A stretch of DNA of 21,939 nucleotides, from the NCBI GenBank assembly GCA_965651535.1, contig CBFGSX010000011.1:1-21939 (forward strand), in the 5' to 3' direction. The DNA comes from JAQGJA01 sp965651535. Lineage in GTDB: Bacteria > Pseudomonadota > Alphaproteobacteria > Micavibrionales > SZUA-601. Position numbers and translations under genes: made by a program. Shown here piece after piece: positions 13,050-21,331 of this stretch (positions within the stretch are counted from its first letter, which is position 1; each line of letters begins with the position of its first letter). Below the pieces are notes generated by a model that saw only the letters and a program-made list of their open reading frames with translations, was not told the DNA's origin and ran no database searches.

Positions 13050-15497
13050 TCAATGGTGAATCCGCTCTTGACCCGCGTCTTTGGCGGGTTTCAGGCCCGA
13101 TTTCGACTCGACACCCTCGATTTCATCAAGGAACGGCACAACCCGGCGGGCCAGAACGTGTTCCAGAACCTGGTCGATGGTTTCCACCGGAATGATCTCC
13201 ATGCCCGATTTCACATTGTCGGGAATCTCGGCGAGGTCTTTTTCGTTCTCGATCGGGATCAGGACTTTTTTCACACCGCCGCGCAACGCTGCCAGCAGCT
13301 TTTCCTTCAAACCGCCGATGGGGAAAACGCGCCCGCGCAAGGTAATCTCGCCCGTCATGGCCACATCGTGGCGCACGGGAATACCCGTCAGAACAGAAAC
13401 GATCGACGTCACCATGGCAATGCCCGCGGACGGCCCGTCTTTGGGCGTCGCGCCATCGGGCACGTGAACGTGAATATTCTTCTCGTTGAAGATTTTCGGA
13501 TTGATGCCGAAATCGCGCGCGCGCGACTTGATCAGCATTTCCGCCGCGGTAATGGATTCCTTCATCACGTCGCCGAGTTTTCCGGTCGTCGTGACCTTGC
13601 CCTCGCCGGGGATGACCACCGCCTCGATCGGTAACAGATCGCCGCCGACCTCGGTCCAGGCCAGGCCGTTGGTGATGCCGATCAATGCCTCGGATTCGAT
13701 GGCGTCATAGCGGAATTTGCGGATGCCCGCGAACTCGCCCAGATTTTTGTCCGACACGACAAGCGTCTTGTGTTCCTTGAGCAGGATTTTCTTGACCGAT
13801 TTGCGGCACAGATTGCCGATCTCGCGCTCCAGATTCCGCACTCCCGCCTCGCGTGTGTAATAGCGGATCAGGTCGCGGATGGCCGATTCCTCGATCACCA
13901 GCTCCTCGGGCTTGAGGCCGTTCTGCTCGAGTTGTTTCGTGATGATATGCGTCTTGGCGATTTCCACCTTTTCATCCTCGGTGTAGCCGGACAGGCGCAA
14001 AATCTCCATACGGTCGAGTAACGGACGCGGAATGTTCATCGAATTCGCCGTGCAGATGAACATCACGTCGGACAGATCGTAATCGAGTTCAAGGTAATGG
14101 TCGTTGAAGGCCACGTTCTGTTCGGGGTCCAAGACCTCGAGCAGCGCCGCTGCCGGATCGCCGCGATAGTCGTGGCCCATTTTGTCCACTTCATCGAGCA
14201 AAAAGACGGGGTTTGACGTGCCACCTTTTTTCATGCCCTGCACGATCTTGCCGGGCATGGCGCCGATATAGGTGCGGCGGTGACCGCGAATTTCGCTTTC
14301 GTCATGCACGCCGCCCAAAGCGACGCGCACGAATTTGCGCCCCGTCGCGCGCGCGATGGATTTGCCGAGCGAGGTCTTGCCGACGCCGGGCGGGCCGACA
14401 AGGCACAAGATCGAGCCTTTGACCTTTTGCGTGCGCTGTTGCACGGCGATATATTCAAGGATGCGTTCCTTGACTTTCTCAAGACCGTAATGATCCTCGT
14501 TGAGAACCTTTTCCGCCTTGCGCAGATCTTTTTGCGTGCGGGTGCGTTTGCTCCACGGCACGGAGATAATCCAGTCGAGGTAATTGCGCACGACGGTGCT
14601 TTCCGCCGACATCGGCGACATCATTTTCAGTTTCTTGAGTTCAGCCAGCGCCTTTTCCTTGGCTTCTTTGGGTAGGCTGAGTTTTTTCAGCTTGTCTTCA
14701 AGCTCCTTGATTTCGTTGGCACCCTCTTCGCCATCGCCCAATTCTTTCTGGATGGCCTTGATCTGTTCGTTCAGATAGTAGTCGCGCTGGGATTTCTCCA
14801 TCTGGCTCTTGACGCGCTTGCGGATCTTTTTCTCGACTTCCATCACGTCGATTTCGGATTCCAAAAAGCTGAACAGATGCTCGAAACGCTCCTTGACCGT
14901 CTTGACCTCGAGCAATTCCTGTTTTTGCTGGATCTTCATCGGCAAATGCGCCGCCATGCTATCCGCCAGCTTGGCGTTGTCGTCGATCTGGCTGAGCGAG
15001 GTCAGCACGTCGGTGGCGATTTTCTTGCTGAGCTTGATATATTGGTCGAATTGCGACAGCGTGGCGCGGGCCAACGCGTCCAGCTCGCGCACATCCCCTG
15101 CCGAGTCATCGGGCTGGGATTCGATCGTCGCCTCGAAATAGCTGTCATTGTCGTGGAAATTCTGAACCTTGACGCGCGCGCCGCCCTCAATCAGAACCTT
15201 GACCGTGCCGTCGGGCAATTTCAAAAGTTGCAGCACCGTGCCGATCGTCCCGAAGCGATAAAGGTCTTTCATCGACGGCGCATCGAGCGTCGCGTCCTTT
15301 TGCGTCACCAGCACGATTTTCTTGTCGGTGCGCATTACGCCCTCGAGCGCGCGCACGGATTTGTCGCGGCCGACGAAAAGCGGCACGATCATGTGCGGGA
15401 AAACCACAATGTCCCGGAGCGGCAGAACCGGCAAAGTCTGGGTATCGGTCTCGGCCTTTTGCGGCTCTTGTTTGGTCTCGGGGACGTCTTCGGTCAT
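13050..15497 (-). CDS. lon: ATP-dependent protease Lon
   Basis: This 815-residue cytoplasmic AAA+ serine protease degrades misfolded and regulatory proteins. The N-terminal substrate-binding domain starts at LPVLPLRDIVVFPHMIVPLF, a coiled-coil segment follows (about 190-290), then Walker A GPPGVGKTS at 368-376 and Walker B FLLDEVD near 432. The C-terminal protease domain has the Ser-Lys dyad S690 (PKDGPSAG) and K733 (GGLKEKLLAALRGG), with the same 43-residue spacing as E. coli S679/K722. Start chosen at ATG 15497, preceded by AGGAG at about 7 bases; the frame extends 9 codons further to 15524 without such support. It lies between clpP and hupB in the conserved proteolysis cluster, separated from clpP by a cloverleaf repeat and not by clpX. 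Confidence 0.98.
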   Translation of the reverse strand: MTEDVPETKQEPQKAETDTQTLPVLPLRDIVVFPHMIVPLFVGRDKSVRALEGVMRTDKKIVLVTQKDATLDAPSMKDLYRFGTIGTVLQLLKLPDGTVKVLIEGGARVKVQNFHDNDSYFEATIESQPDDSAGDVRELDALARATLSQFDQYIKLSKKIATDVLTSLSQIDDNAKLADSMAAHLPMKIQQKQELLEVKTVKERFEHLFSFLESEIDVMEVEKKIRKRVKSQMEKSQRDYYLNEQIKAIQKELGDGEEGANEIKELEDKLKKLSLPKEAKEKALAELKKLKMMSPMSAESTVVRNYLDWIISVPWSKRTRTQKDLRKAEKVLNEDHYGLEKVKERILEYIAVQQRTQKVKGSILCLVGPPGVGKTSLGKSIARATGRKFVRVALGGVHDESEIRGHRRTYIGAMPGKIVQGMKKGGTSNPVFLLDEVDKMGHDYRGDPAAALLEVLDPEQNVAFNDHYLELDYDLSDVMFICTANSMNIPRPLLDRMEILRLSGYTEDEKVEIAKTHIITKQLEQNGLKPEELVIEESAIRDLIRYYTREAGVRNLEREIGNLCRKSVKKILLKEHKTLVVSDKNLGEFAGIRKFRYDAIESEALIGITNGLAWTEVGGDLLPIEAVVIPGEGKVTTTGKLGDVMKESITAAEMLIKSRARDFGINPKIFNEKNIHVHVPDGATPKDGPSAGIAMVTSIVSVLTGIPVRHDVAMTGEITLRGRVFPIGGLKEKLLAALRGGVKKVLIPIENEKDLAEIPDNVKSGMEIIPVETIDQVLEHVLARRVVPFLDEIEGVESKSGLKPAKDAGQERIHH

Positions 15498-15627
15498 GTC
15501 ACACTCCTGGATGGCCCCCTCCAATTGAGGCGGGCGGGTTTTTGCGACTCACCTTTTCGATGCCGCCGCGTGTCTTGCTATTCTATAATGTGGAGCCAGA
15601 AGTTAAAAGATCAAGAAGCATTTACCC

Positions 15628-15705
15628 GTCACTCCGGCGAAAGCCGGAATCCTTGGTTAAATTCCGCGTTTTACCCAAGGATGGCGGGTCGCAGCCCGCC
15701 ATGAC
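15628..15705. repeat. Cloverleaf intergenic repeat, copy 4
   Basis: Closing stem GTCAC (15628-15632) with ATGAC (15701-15705), one C-A mismatch; hairpin TCCGGC/GCCGGA around GAAA (15633-15648); perfect 8-bp central stem ATCCTTGG (15649-15656) with CCAAGGAT (15675-15682); second hairpin GGCGGG/CCCGCC (15683-15700). It occupies the clpP-lon gap. The rest of 15498-15713 has no gene. Confidence 0.88.
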
Positions 15706-15713
15706 GCCAGCAG

Positions 15714-16322
15714 TTAACGCTTATCGACGACCTTATCGACGATCCCAAAAGCCTTGGCTTCGGCGGCGGACATGAAATTGTCGCGTTCCAGCGCCTTTTC
15801 AATGACATCGATCGGCTTGCCCGTGTGCTTGACGTAAACATCATAGAGCGTCTGGCGAATCTTGCGGGTTTCCTCGGCGTGAATGAGGATATCCGTCGCC
15901 TGCCCCTGATAGCCGCCCAGAGGCTGGTGCACCATCACGCGGGCGTGCGGCAGGATAAAGCGCTTATCCTTGGTTCCGGCGCACAGCAACAGCGAGCCCA
16001 TCGAACAGGCCTGACCCAGGCAAATGGTCGAAACGTCGCATTTGATATATTGCATCGTGTCATAGATCGACATACCGGCGGTCACAACACCGCCCGGCGA
16101 GTTGATATAAAAAGCGATATCCTTGGACGGGCTTTCGGATTCAAGGAACAAAAGCTGGGCGCAGATCAGACTGGCCACATAGTCGTTCACTTCGCCCGTC
16201 AGGAAGATGATGCGCTCTTTCAACAGGCGCGAATAAATGTCAAAGCTGCGCTCGCCGCGATTGGTCTGTTCAATGACCATGGGCACAAGGTGGTTGGCAA
16301 CGATCGGGTCGAAATGGGACAT
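15714..16322 (-). CDS. clpP: ATP-dependent Clp protease proteolytic subunit
   Basis: This 202-residue serine peptidase forms the double-heptamer chamber fed by ClpX or ClpA. The catalytic triad is S107 in GQACSMGS, H132 in [11 protein letters not shown] and D181 in [12 protein letters not shown], matching E. coli mature S97, H122 and D171 in spacing. The residue before the nucleophile is Cys in place of the usual Ala (GQAASMG), and Ser follows the glycine; both are mild changes. The N-terminus ([24 protein letters not shown]) is the standard one. No clpX follows within the window. The gene lies downstream of tig, from which a terminator separates it, so it should have its own promoter within 16323-16421; I could not pick one confidently. 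Confidence 0.97.
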   Translation of the reverse strand: MSHFDPIVANHLVPMVIEQTNRGERSFDIYSRLLKERIIFLTGEVNDYVASLICAQLLFLESESPSKDIAFYINSPGGVVTAGMSIYDTMQYIKCDVSTICLGQACSMGSLLLCAGTKDKRFILPHARVMVHQPLGGYQGQATDILIHAEETRKIRQTLYDVYVKHTGKPIDVIEKALERDNFMSAAEAKAFGIVDKVVDKR

Positions 16323-16421
16323 GATTTCCTCTGTGGCGTGTTTGATTCCGATTTAAGGGCCAAAGCCTGAAAGAAAGGTTACTGGGTTTCGAGCCAAACA
16401 CAAGCGTGCCAATTACCATAT

Positions 16422-16446
16422 AAAAACCCCGCCGAAGCGGGGTTTT
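16422..16446. terminator. Rho-independent terminator after tig
   Basis: AAAACCCCGC (16423-16432), loop CGAA, GCGGGGTTTT (16437-16446), with A/T runs on both sides. On the minus strand it lies 50 bases after the tig stop and would separate tig from clpP. Confidence 0.88.
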
Positions 16447-16495
16447 CTAAAACTGCATTCCCGAGCGAAGTCGAGGGATCTCAATCCGTGAGGGC

Positions 16496-17854
16496 TTATT
16501 TCTTTTTCTTGCCTTCGATGCGGGCGTTTTCGGCCTCTTCGTCGGGGTCGTGCAGCAATTCTTCCTTGCTGACCGATTTTTCCGTGGTCTGAATCTCGCC
16601 TAAAACATAGTCCACGACTTTTTCCTCGTAGATCGGGGCGCGCAGCGAAGCCAAGGCCTGGGCGTTGGTCTGGTAGAACTTGATGACCTTTTGCTCCTGA
16701 CCCGGATAGTTATAGGCTTCGCGCAGGACGGCCTGATGGATTTCCTGGTTCGTCACCTTGATGTTCTGGCGCTCGCCAATCTCGGAGAGCAGCAGGCCCA
16801 GACGCACGCGGCGCTCGGCGATTTCCTGAAATTCTTTCTTGCTGTCCTTGTCCTTTTCGGCCTTTTCGACATCCATGCCGCGGGCCTTGAGGTCTTGCAG
16901 GTGGTATTGCCAAATTTGCTCGAACTCGCCCTCGACCAGCCCTTTGGGCACGTCGAATTTATTCGCTTTGTCAAGCGCATCCAAAAGCGCGCGCTTGAGC
17001 TTGGCGCGGCTGACCGAAGCATAGTCTTTTTCAAGCTGGTTCTTGATGGCGTCCTTCAGCTCGGCCAGCGTTTTCAGCCCGGCTTTCTGCGCCAATTCGT
17101 CGTTCAGCTCGGCGGCCACGGATTCGCGCACGTCGATCACCTCGACCTCGAAATCGGCCGGCTGGCCCTTGAGATCGGGATGGCGGTAATCGTCGGGGAA
17201 TTGCACCGAGACGGTTTTCTTGTCGCCCGCCTTGCTGCCGACCAGTTGCTCCTCGAACGTGCCGACGAACATATTCGCGCCCAGTTCGAGGTCGAAATCC
17301 TTGCCCGCCATGCCCGGCAGTTTTTTGCCTTTGGTCGAGCCGTCAAAGTTGATGCGGATCGTGTCGCCCATCTTGGCCGGGCGCTGTTTTTCCAATGGCT
17401 GGCTGGTTTTGTAATTGCCCGCAATGCGCGTCAAAGCCTCGTCGATTTCCTTGTCGGAAATGGGGGTCGTCAGCTTTTCCAGCTTGATCTTTTTCAGATC
17501 GGCCGGTTCGATCGCCGGAAGTTTTTCCACCGTCACGGTGAATTCCAGCGCGTTGTCGTTGTCGAACTTGGTGATATCGACTTTGGGCGTCATGGCCGGC
17601 TTGATGTTCTTTTCCTTGAGCGCGTTGGTCGTCGCTTCTTCGACGGCGCGTTCGACCGCTTCGGCGCGCACCGAGTCACCATAGCGCTTGCGCAGCAGCT
17701 CCATCGGCGCCTTGCCGGGGCGGAAGCCATCAAATTTGGCCTTTTTGCCGACCTCACGCAGACGCTTTTCAATCTGCTTTTCCATGGCTTCGGCTGGAAC
17801 CTGAATCATCAGCTCACAGGTAAGGCCGTCTTTTTTCTTTTCGGTGACTTTCAT
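16496..17854 (-). CDS. tig: Trigger factor (ribosome-associated chaperone, peptidyl-prolyl isomerase)
   Basis: This 452-residue chaperone binds L23 at the ribosome exit tunnel and shields nascent chains. The N-terminal ribosome-binding domain carries the signature GFRPGKAP at 43-50. The FKBP-type isomerase domain covers about 150-245 (GDTIRINFDGSTKGKKLPGM through QFPDDYRHPDLKGQPADFEVEV). The helical C-terminal substrate-cradling domain runs from about 250 to the end, with a lysine-rich tail KKKK. Length is within the usual 430-470. It heads the tig-clpP-lon-hupB series on the minus strand, downstream of tRNA-Leu. A TATAAA box lies about 20 bases upstream of the ATG, and AGAAGAAA just before the ATG is a modest ribosome site. 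Confidence 0.97.
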   Translation of the reverse strand: MKVTEKKKDGLTCELMIQVPAEAMEKQIEKRLREVGKKAKFDGFRPGKAPMELLRKRYGDSVRAEAVERAVEEATTNALKEKNIKPAMTPKVDITKFDNDNALEFTVTVEKLPAIEPADLKKIKLEKLTTPISDKEIDEALTRIAGNYKTSQPLEKQRPAKMGDTIRINFDGSTKGKKLPGMAGKDFDLELGANMFVGTFEEQLVGSKAGDKKTVSVQFPDDYRHPDLKGQPADFEVEVIDVRESVAAELNDELAQKAGLKTLAELKDAIKNQLEKDYASVSRAKLKRALLDALDKANKFDVPKGLVEGEFEQIWQYHLQDLKARGMDVEKAEKDKDSKKEFQEIAERRVRLGLLLSEIGERQNIKVTNQEIHQAVLREAYNYPGQEQKVIKFYQTNAQALASLRAPIYEEKVVDYVLGEIQTTEKSVSKEELLHDPDEEAENARIEGKKKK

Positions 17855-17874
17855 TTTCTTCTCGTTTTCAGTCG

Positions 17875-17880
17875 TTTATA
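17875..17880 (-). promoter_or_regulatory. Possible -10 box for tig
   Basis: On the minus strand TATAAA, preceded by TG, lies about 20 bases before the tig ATG. No good -35 at the normal distance is visible (TTAGCG is 19 bases upstream), so this is weak. Confidence 0.3.
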
Positions 17881-17915
17881 CAAAAATCTTCGTGTTGCGC
17901 GCTAACTGCGCAGGG

Positions 17916-17999
17916 TGGTGCGGGCGGAGGGACTTGAACCCCCACGTCTTGCGACACTGGTACCTAAAACCAGCGCGTCTACCATTTCGCCACGCCCGC
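17916..17999 (-). tRNA. tRNA-Leu (anticodon TAG)
   Basis: A class II tRNA with acceptor stem GCGGGCG/CGCCCGC and D-arm GGCGAAATGGTAGACGC. The anticodon stem CTGGT/ACCAG encloses TTTAGGT (anticodon TAG, reading CTA). The long variable arm TGTCGCAAGACGT is typical of Leu, and the T-loop reads TTCAAGTC. Discriminator A and CCA are encoded. Length is 84 with CCA. It lies 48 bases downstream of tRNA-His on the same strand. Confidence 0.96.
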
Positions 18000-18047
18000 C
18001 CGAGGTCCGTTAAGGGTAAGCCCTGTTCCCTCTCCCCGCAAGGGGAA

Positions 18048-18123
18048 TGGGGCGACCGACGGGGATTGAACCCGCGACAGCTCGGACCACAACCGAGTGC
18101 TCTACCACTGAGCTACGGTCGCC
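18048..18123 (-). tRNA. tRNA-His (anticodon GTG) with encoded G-1
   Basis: Acceptor stem GCGACCG (18122-18116) with CGGTCGC (18058-18052). The anticodon loop TTGTGGT lies between CTCGG and CCGAG, giving GTG. T8 falls at 18115, which fixes the numbering: position -1 is G (18123) and the discriminator is C73 (18051), with CCA encoded. This is the standard bacterial histidine identity pair G-1:C73. Confidence 0.95.
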
Positions 18124-18306
18124 ACAATGGAACGGAGCCGTTTATAGCGTCCCGCCCCCGCCCAAGCAAGCGGAAATTGGGGAGTTTAAGGGCAATAATC
18201 TGCCCCGTTTTACGCTATCCGACGCAATTTTGAACCCTAGACGCATTGCACAATCCCGTTATCATATCCCCGTCCCCTTCTCCTGCCCTTTCGGAGCGCG
18301 CCTCGC

Positions 18307-19737
18307 ATGGCAAAAAAATCCGTAAAATCGAAAAAGCCGACCGACATCACGCAACTTTTGAAAAAAGAACATATTGAATATGTCGATTTCCGCTTTACCG
18401 ACCCGCGCGGGAAACTGCATCACCTGACCCAGCATGTCGACGCGGTCACGAATGACGAATTGATCGTCGGCATTCCGTTCGACGGCTCGTCCATCGCCGG
18501 ATGGAAGGCCATCAACGAAAGCGACATGTTGTTGATTCCCGACCTGAGCACGGCGCACCCCGAGCCGTTCGCCCAGGCTAAAACACTGAATATGCTTTGC
18601 ACCATTTCCGATCCCAAGACGCGCAAGCCCTATGACCGCGATCCGCGCGGCATCGCGCTGGCCGCCGAGGCCTATTTGAAAAAAACCGGCATCGCCGACA
18701 CGGTCTATTTCGGGCCCGAAGCCGAGTTTTTCGTTTTCGACGATGTGCATTTCAAAACCACCGATACGGCCATGTATCACAGCGTCGACAGCGTCGAACT
18801 GCCCGAAAACAGCGACACGCCTTATGAAGGCGGCAATATGGGCCACCGCCCGCGTCCCAAAGGCGGCTATTTCCCCGTCGGCCCCGTCGACTCCTTGCAT
18901 GATATTCGCGGCGAAATGCTCAGCACCCTGAAGGCGATGGGCGTAAGTGTCGAGAAGCACCACCACGAAGTCGCGCCCGCGCAATGCGAATTGGGGATCA
19001 AATTCCAATCCCTGACCAAAGCCGCCGACGCGATCCAGCATTACAAATACGTGATCCACAATGTCGCGCATCTGCATGGCAAAACGGCCACCTTTATGCC
19101 GAAACCGATTTTCGGCGATAACGGCTCGGGCATGCATTGCCACCAGTCGCTGTTCAAAGGCGGCAAGCCCGTTTTCGCCGGAAAAGAATATGCCGGGCTT
19201 TCGCAAACCGCGCTGTATTACATCGGCGGCATCATCAAGCACGCGCGCGCGCTCAACGCGTTCACCAACCCGACGACCAACAGCTATAAGCGGCTGGTTC
19301 CGGGTTACGAGGCTCCCGTCCTGCTGGCGTATTCCAACGCCAACCGTTCCGCCTCGTGCCGCATTCCCTTCGGCGCAACCGAAAAAGCCAAGCGCATCGA
19401 GGTGCGCTTTCCCGATCCGTCCGCCAATCCGTATTTCGCCTTTGCCGCGATGATGATGGCCGGCCTCGACGGGATTGCCAACAAGATCAATCCGGGCAAA
19501 GCCATGGATGAAAACCTGTATGAATTACCGCCCGAAAAACTGAAAAAAGTGCCGACTGTCTGTCGCAGCTTGCGCGAGGCCTTGGAAAATCTTGAAAAAG
19601 ACCATGCGTTTTTGCTCAAAGGCGGCGTCTTCACCCAGGACATGATCGAGGCCTATATCGCGCTGAAAATGGAAGAGGTGCTGGCGTTTGAAACCCGCCC
19701 GCACCCGGTGGAATTCGAGATGTATTACTCAGTCTAA
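18307..19737 (+). CDS. glnA: Glutamine synthetase type I
   Basis: This 476-residue ATP-dependent enzyme condenses ammonia and glutamate to glutamine as a dodecamer, the main entry of ammonium into metabolism. Landmarks are the N-terminal [12 protein letters not shown] segment, FDGSSIAGW at 58-66, the metal-binding [10 protein letters not shown] at 136-145, [10 protein letters not shown] at 272-281 and the substrate loop NRSASCRIP at 346-354. The adenylylation region [10 protein letters not shown] contains Y405, equivalent to E. coli Y397, so GlnE-type control is likely. Many alphaproteobacteria have glnB just upstream; here the upstream neighbour is a divergent tRNA-His with a 183-base gap, in which I found no sigma-54 (GG-N10-GC) promoter. 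A symporter gene follows 14 bases after the stop. GGAG lies about 10 bases before the ATG. Confidence 0.98.
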   Translation: MAKKSVKSKKPTDITQLLKKEHIEYVDFRFTDPRGKLHHLTQHVDAVTNDELIVGIPFDGSSIAGWKAINESDMLLIPDLSTAHPEPFAQAKTLNMLCTISDPKTRKPYDRDPRGIALAAEAYLKKTGIADTVYFGPEAEFFVFDDVHFKTTDTAMYHSVDSVELPENSDTPYEGGNMGHRPRPKGGYFPVGPVDSLHDIRGEMLSTLKAMGVSVEKHHHEVAPAQCELGIKFQSLTKAADAIQHYKYVIHNVAHLHGKTATFMPKPIFGDNGSGMHCHQSLFKGGKPVFAGKEYAGLSQTALYYIGGIIKHARALNAFTNPTTNSYKRLVPGYEAPVLLAYSNANRSASCRIPFGATEKAKRIEVRFPDPSANPYFAFAAMMMAGLDGIANKINPGKAMDENLYELPPEKLKKVPTVCRSLREALENLEKDHAFLLKGGVFTQDMIEAYIALKMEEVLAFETRPHPVEFEMYYSV

Positions 19738-19751
19738 GAGGAGGTCGCCGT

Positions 19752-21233
19752 ATGTCGTCCTTTGACACGGTCATCAACGGAATTTTCGCCCCGATCAGCG
19801 AGGCGCTGATGGCGGTCGTTTTTTACGCCCCTACCCTGTATCAAAGTGGCGATCACGTCGTCAAACTGCCTCTGGTGCTGATCTGGCTGGTGGCGGCGGC
19901 GGTGTTCTTCACCTTTTATCTGGGCTTTATCAATCTGCGCGGTTTGCGCCACAGCTTTCAGGTCATGGACGGACGTTACGATCACCCCGACGATCCCGGA
20001 CAGGTCTCGCGTTTCCGCATTTTCTCGACCGAACTTTCCGGCACGGTCGGGCTGGGCAATATCGCGGGCGTGGCCGTGGCGATCTCGATCGGCGGCCCGG
20101 GCGCAGTCGTGTGGATGTTCCTGTGCGCGTTTTTCGGAATGTCCACGAAATTCGCCGAGGCCGCCTTGGGCGTGAAATACCGCCATATCACCGACGAAGG
20201 CGAAATCATGGGCGGGCCGATGTATTACCTGCGCGAAGGCTTCACGGAAAGAGGGATGCCGCGGCTCGGCGCTTTCATGGGCGCGCTTTTCGCCGTGTGC
20301 TGCATCGGCGGCTCGTTCGGCGGCGGCAATATTTTTCAGGCCAATCAGGCCCACGCCATTTTGGTGCAGGTCACGGGCGGAACCGAGGCCAGCTTCTGGG
20401 CTGACAAGGGTTGGATGTTCGGATTGATCCTCGCTTTCGCGGTGGGCATCGTGATTTTGGGCGGCATTCGCTCGATCGCCGCCGTCGCCGGAAAAATCGT
20501 GCCGCTGATGGCGGGGATTTATATCTTGGGATGTCTGGGCGTCATCCTCACCAATGCCTCGGCCATTCCCGCCGCTTTCAAGACAATCCTTGTCGAAGGC
20601 CTGACCCTCAAGGCGGGCTTCGGCGGGTTGCTCGGCGCGATGACCATGGGCATCCAGCGCGCCGCCTTTTCCAACGAGGCCGGACTTGGCTCCTGCGCCA
20701 TCGCGCGCGCGGCCACGAAAACCGGCCGCCCCGTCTCCGAAGGCTTTATGGGGATGCTCAGCCCTGTCGTCGATACGATGATTATCTGCATGATGACGGG
20801 ACTGGTCATCACCGTAACGGGCGTTTACGAAGGCAGTCAGGGCATGGCGGGCGTCAGCCTCACCAGCCGTTCCTTCGAGACCGTGTTCCCGTGGTTCCCC
20901 GATGTGCTGGCCGTGTCGGTCATTCTGTTCGCCTATTCGACGATGCTGGCGTGGTCGTATTACGGCGCGCAGGCCTTTGCCTATCTGGCCGGGGAAAAAA
21001 TCTGGCTCGAGCGGGTTTACTACGTCGCCTTCTGTCTGTTTTGTATCGTCGGCGCGGCCTCCGACCTGACGGCGGCAATCGGCTTCACCGATGCCATGAT
21101 GTTCGTCATGGCCGTGCCGAATATCATCGGGCTGTATTTATTGGCGCCGAAATTGCGCGCGGAGCTCAAGGAATACTGGGCCGGACGCAAAGACCTGCCC
21201 ATCTATGACGCGGCAGGAAAAAGGATCGGTTGA
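19752..21233 (+). CDS. Sodium:alanine/glycine (or glutamine) symporter, AGCS family
   Basis: This 493-residue inner-membrane transporter of the AGCS family imports small neutral amino acids with sodium. The family signature ELSGTVGLGNIAGVAVAISIGGPG spans about 94-117, and the second conserved block with NEAGLGS is near 312. Roughly ten to eleven membrane helices are apparent, starting with LVLIWLVAAAVFFTFYLGF at 41-59. The ATG has AGGAGG about 8 bases upstream, and the 14-base gap to glnA implies one operon. Known AGCS substrates include alanine, glycine and, in some cases such as the glnT/alsT group, glutamine. The glnA linkage favours a glutamine- or nitrogen-related substrate, but the sequence does not decide it. 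No terminator with a T-tract follows, only cloverleaf copy 5. Confidence 0.93.
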   Translation: MSSFDTVINGIFAPISEALMAVVFYAPTLYQSGDHVVKLPLVLIWLVAAAVFFTFYLGFINLRGLRHSFQVMDGRYDHPDDPGQVSRFRIFSTELSGTVGLGNIAGVAVAISIGGPGAVVWMFLCAFFGMSTKFAEAALGVKYRHITDEGEIMGGPMYYLREGFTERGMPRLGAFMGALFAVCCIGGSFGGGNIFQANQAHAILVQVTGGTEASFWADKGWMFGLILAFAVGIVILGGIRSIAAVAGKIVPLMAGIYILGCLGVILTNASAIPAAFKTILVEGLTLKAGFGGLLGAMTMGIQRAAFSNEAGLGSCAIARAATKTGRPVSEGFMGMLSPVVDTMIICMMTGLVITVTGVYEGSQGMAGVSLTSRSFETVFPWFPDVLAVSVILFAYSTMLAWSYYGAQAFAYLAGEKIWLERVYYVAFCLFCIVGAASDLTAAIGFTDAMMFVMAVPNIIGLYLLAPKLRAELKEYWAGRKDLPIYDAAGKRIG

Positions 21234-21254
21234 TCTTCAGAAAACCCTCCTATC

Positions 21255-21331
21255 CGTAACCCCTGCGAAAGCGGGGGTCTATTTGGAATAAAAGACAGGG
21301 TGAATGGACCCTCGCTTGCGCAAGGGTTGCG
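21255..21331. repeat. Cloverleaf intergenic repeat, diverged copy 5
   Basis: Same plan with different sequence: closing stem CGTA (21255-21258) with TGCG (21328-21331); hairpin ACCCCTGC/GCGGGGGT around GAAA (21259-21278); central stem CTATT (21279-21283) with AATGG (21303-21307); second hairpin ACCCTCGC/GCAAGGGT (21308-21327), one mismatch. Several pairs are T-G, which pair in RNA but not in DNA. It ends directly against the stop codon of the gene at 21332. Confidence 0.6.

Noticed and set aside
14877..15704. 275-codon plus-strand frame opposite lon, running into the repeat
   Set aside because: Antisense to a clear lon gene, and its end is made of repeat-derived codons.
16456..16480. ATTCCCGAGCGAAGTCGAGGG imperfect hairpin after tig
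   Set aside because: It resembles a common half repeat, but its stem is short and bulged and no second half is present, so it was not called as a cloverleaf copy.
16691..17905. 404-codon open frame on the plus strand opposite tig
   Set aside because: It mirrors the tig coding frame in high-GC DNA and has no recognisable domain; tig is unambiguous.
18028..18051. CCCTCTCCCC/GGGGAATGGG between tRNA-Leu and tRNA-His
   Set aside because: A decayed CCTCTCCC-family hairpin at best, with two mismatches, and its right arm is the 3' end of tRNA-His.
18124..18306. Search for a sigma-54 or NtrC-type promoter ahead of glnA
   Set aside because: No GG-N10-GC core or convincing paired sites were found by eye; only ordinary AT-rich patches.
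18262..19242. 326-codon open frame on the minus strand opposite glnA
   Set aside because: Antisense shadow of glnA with no family resemblance and no ribosome site.
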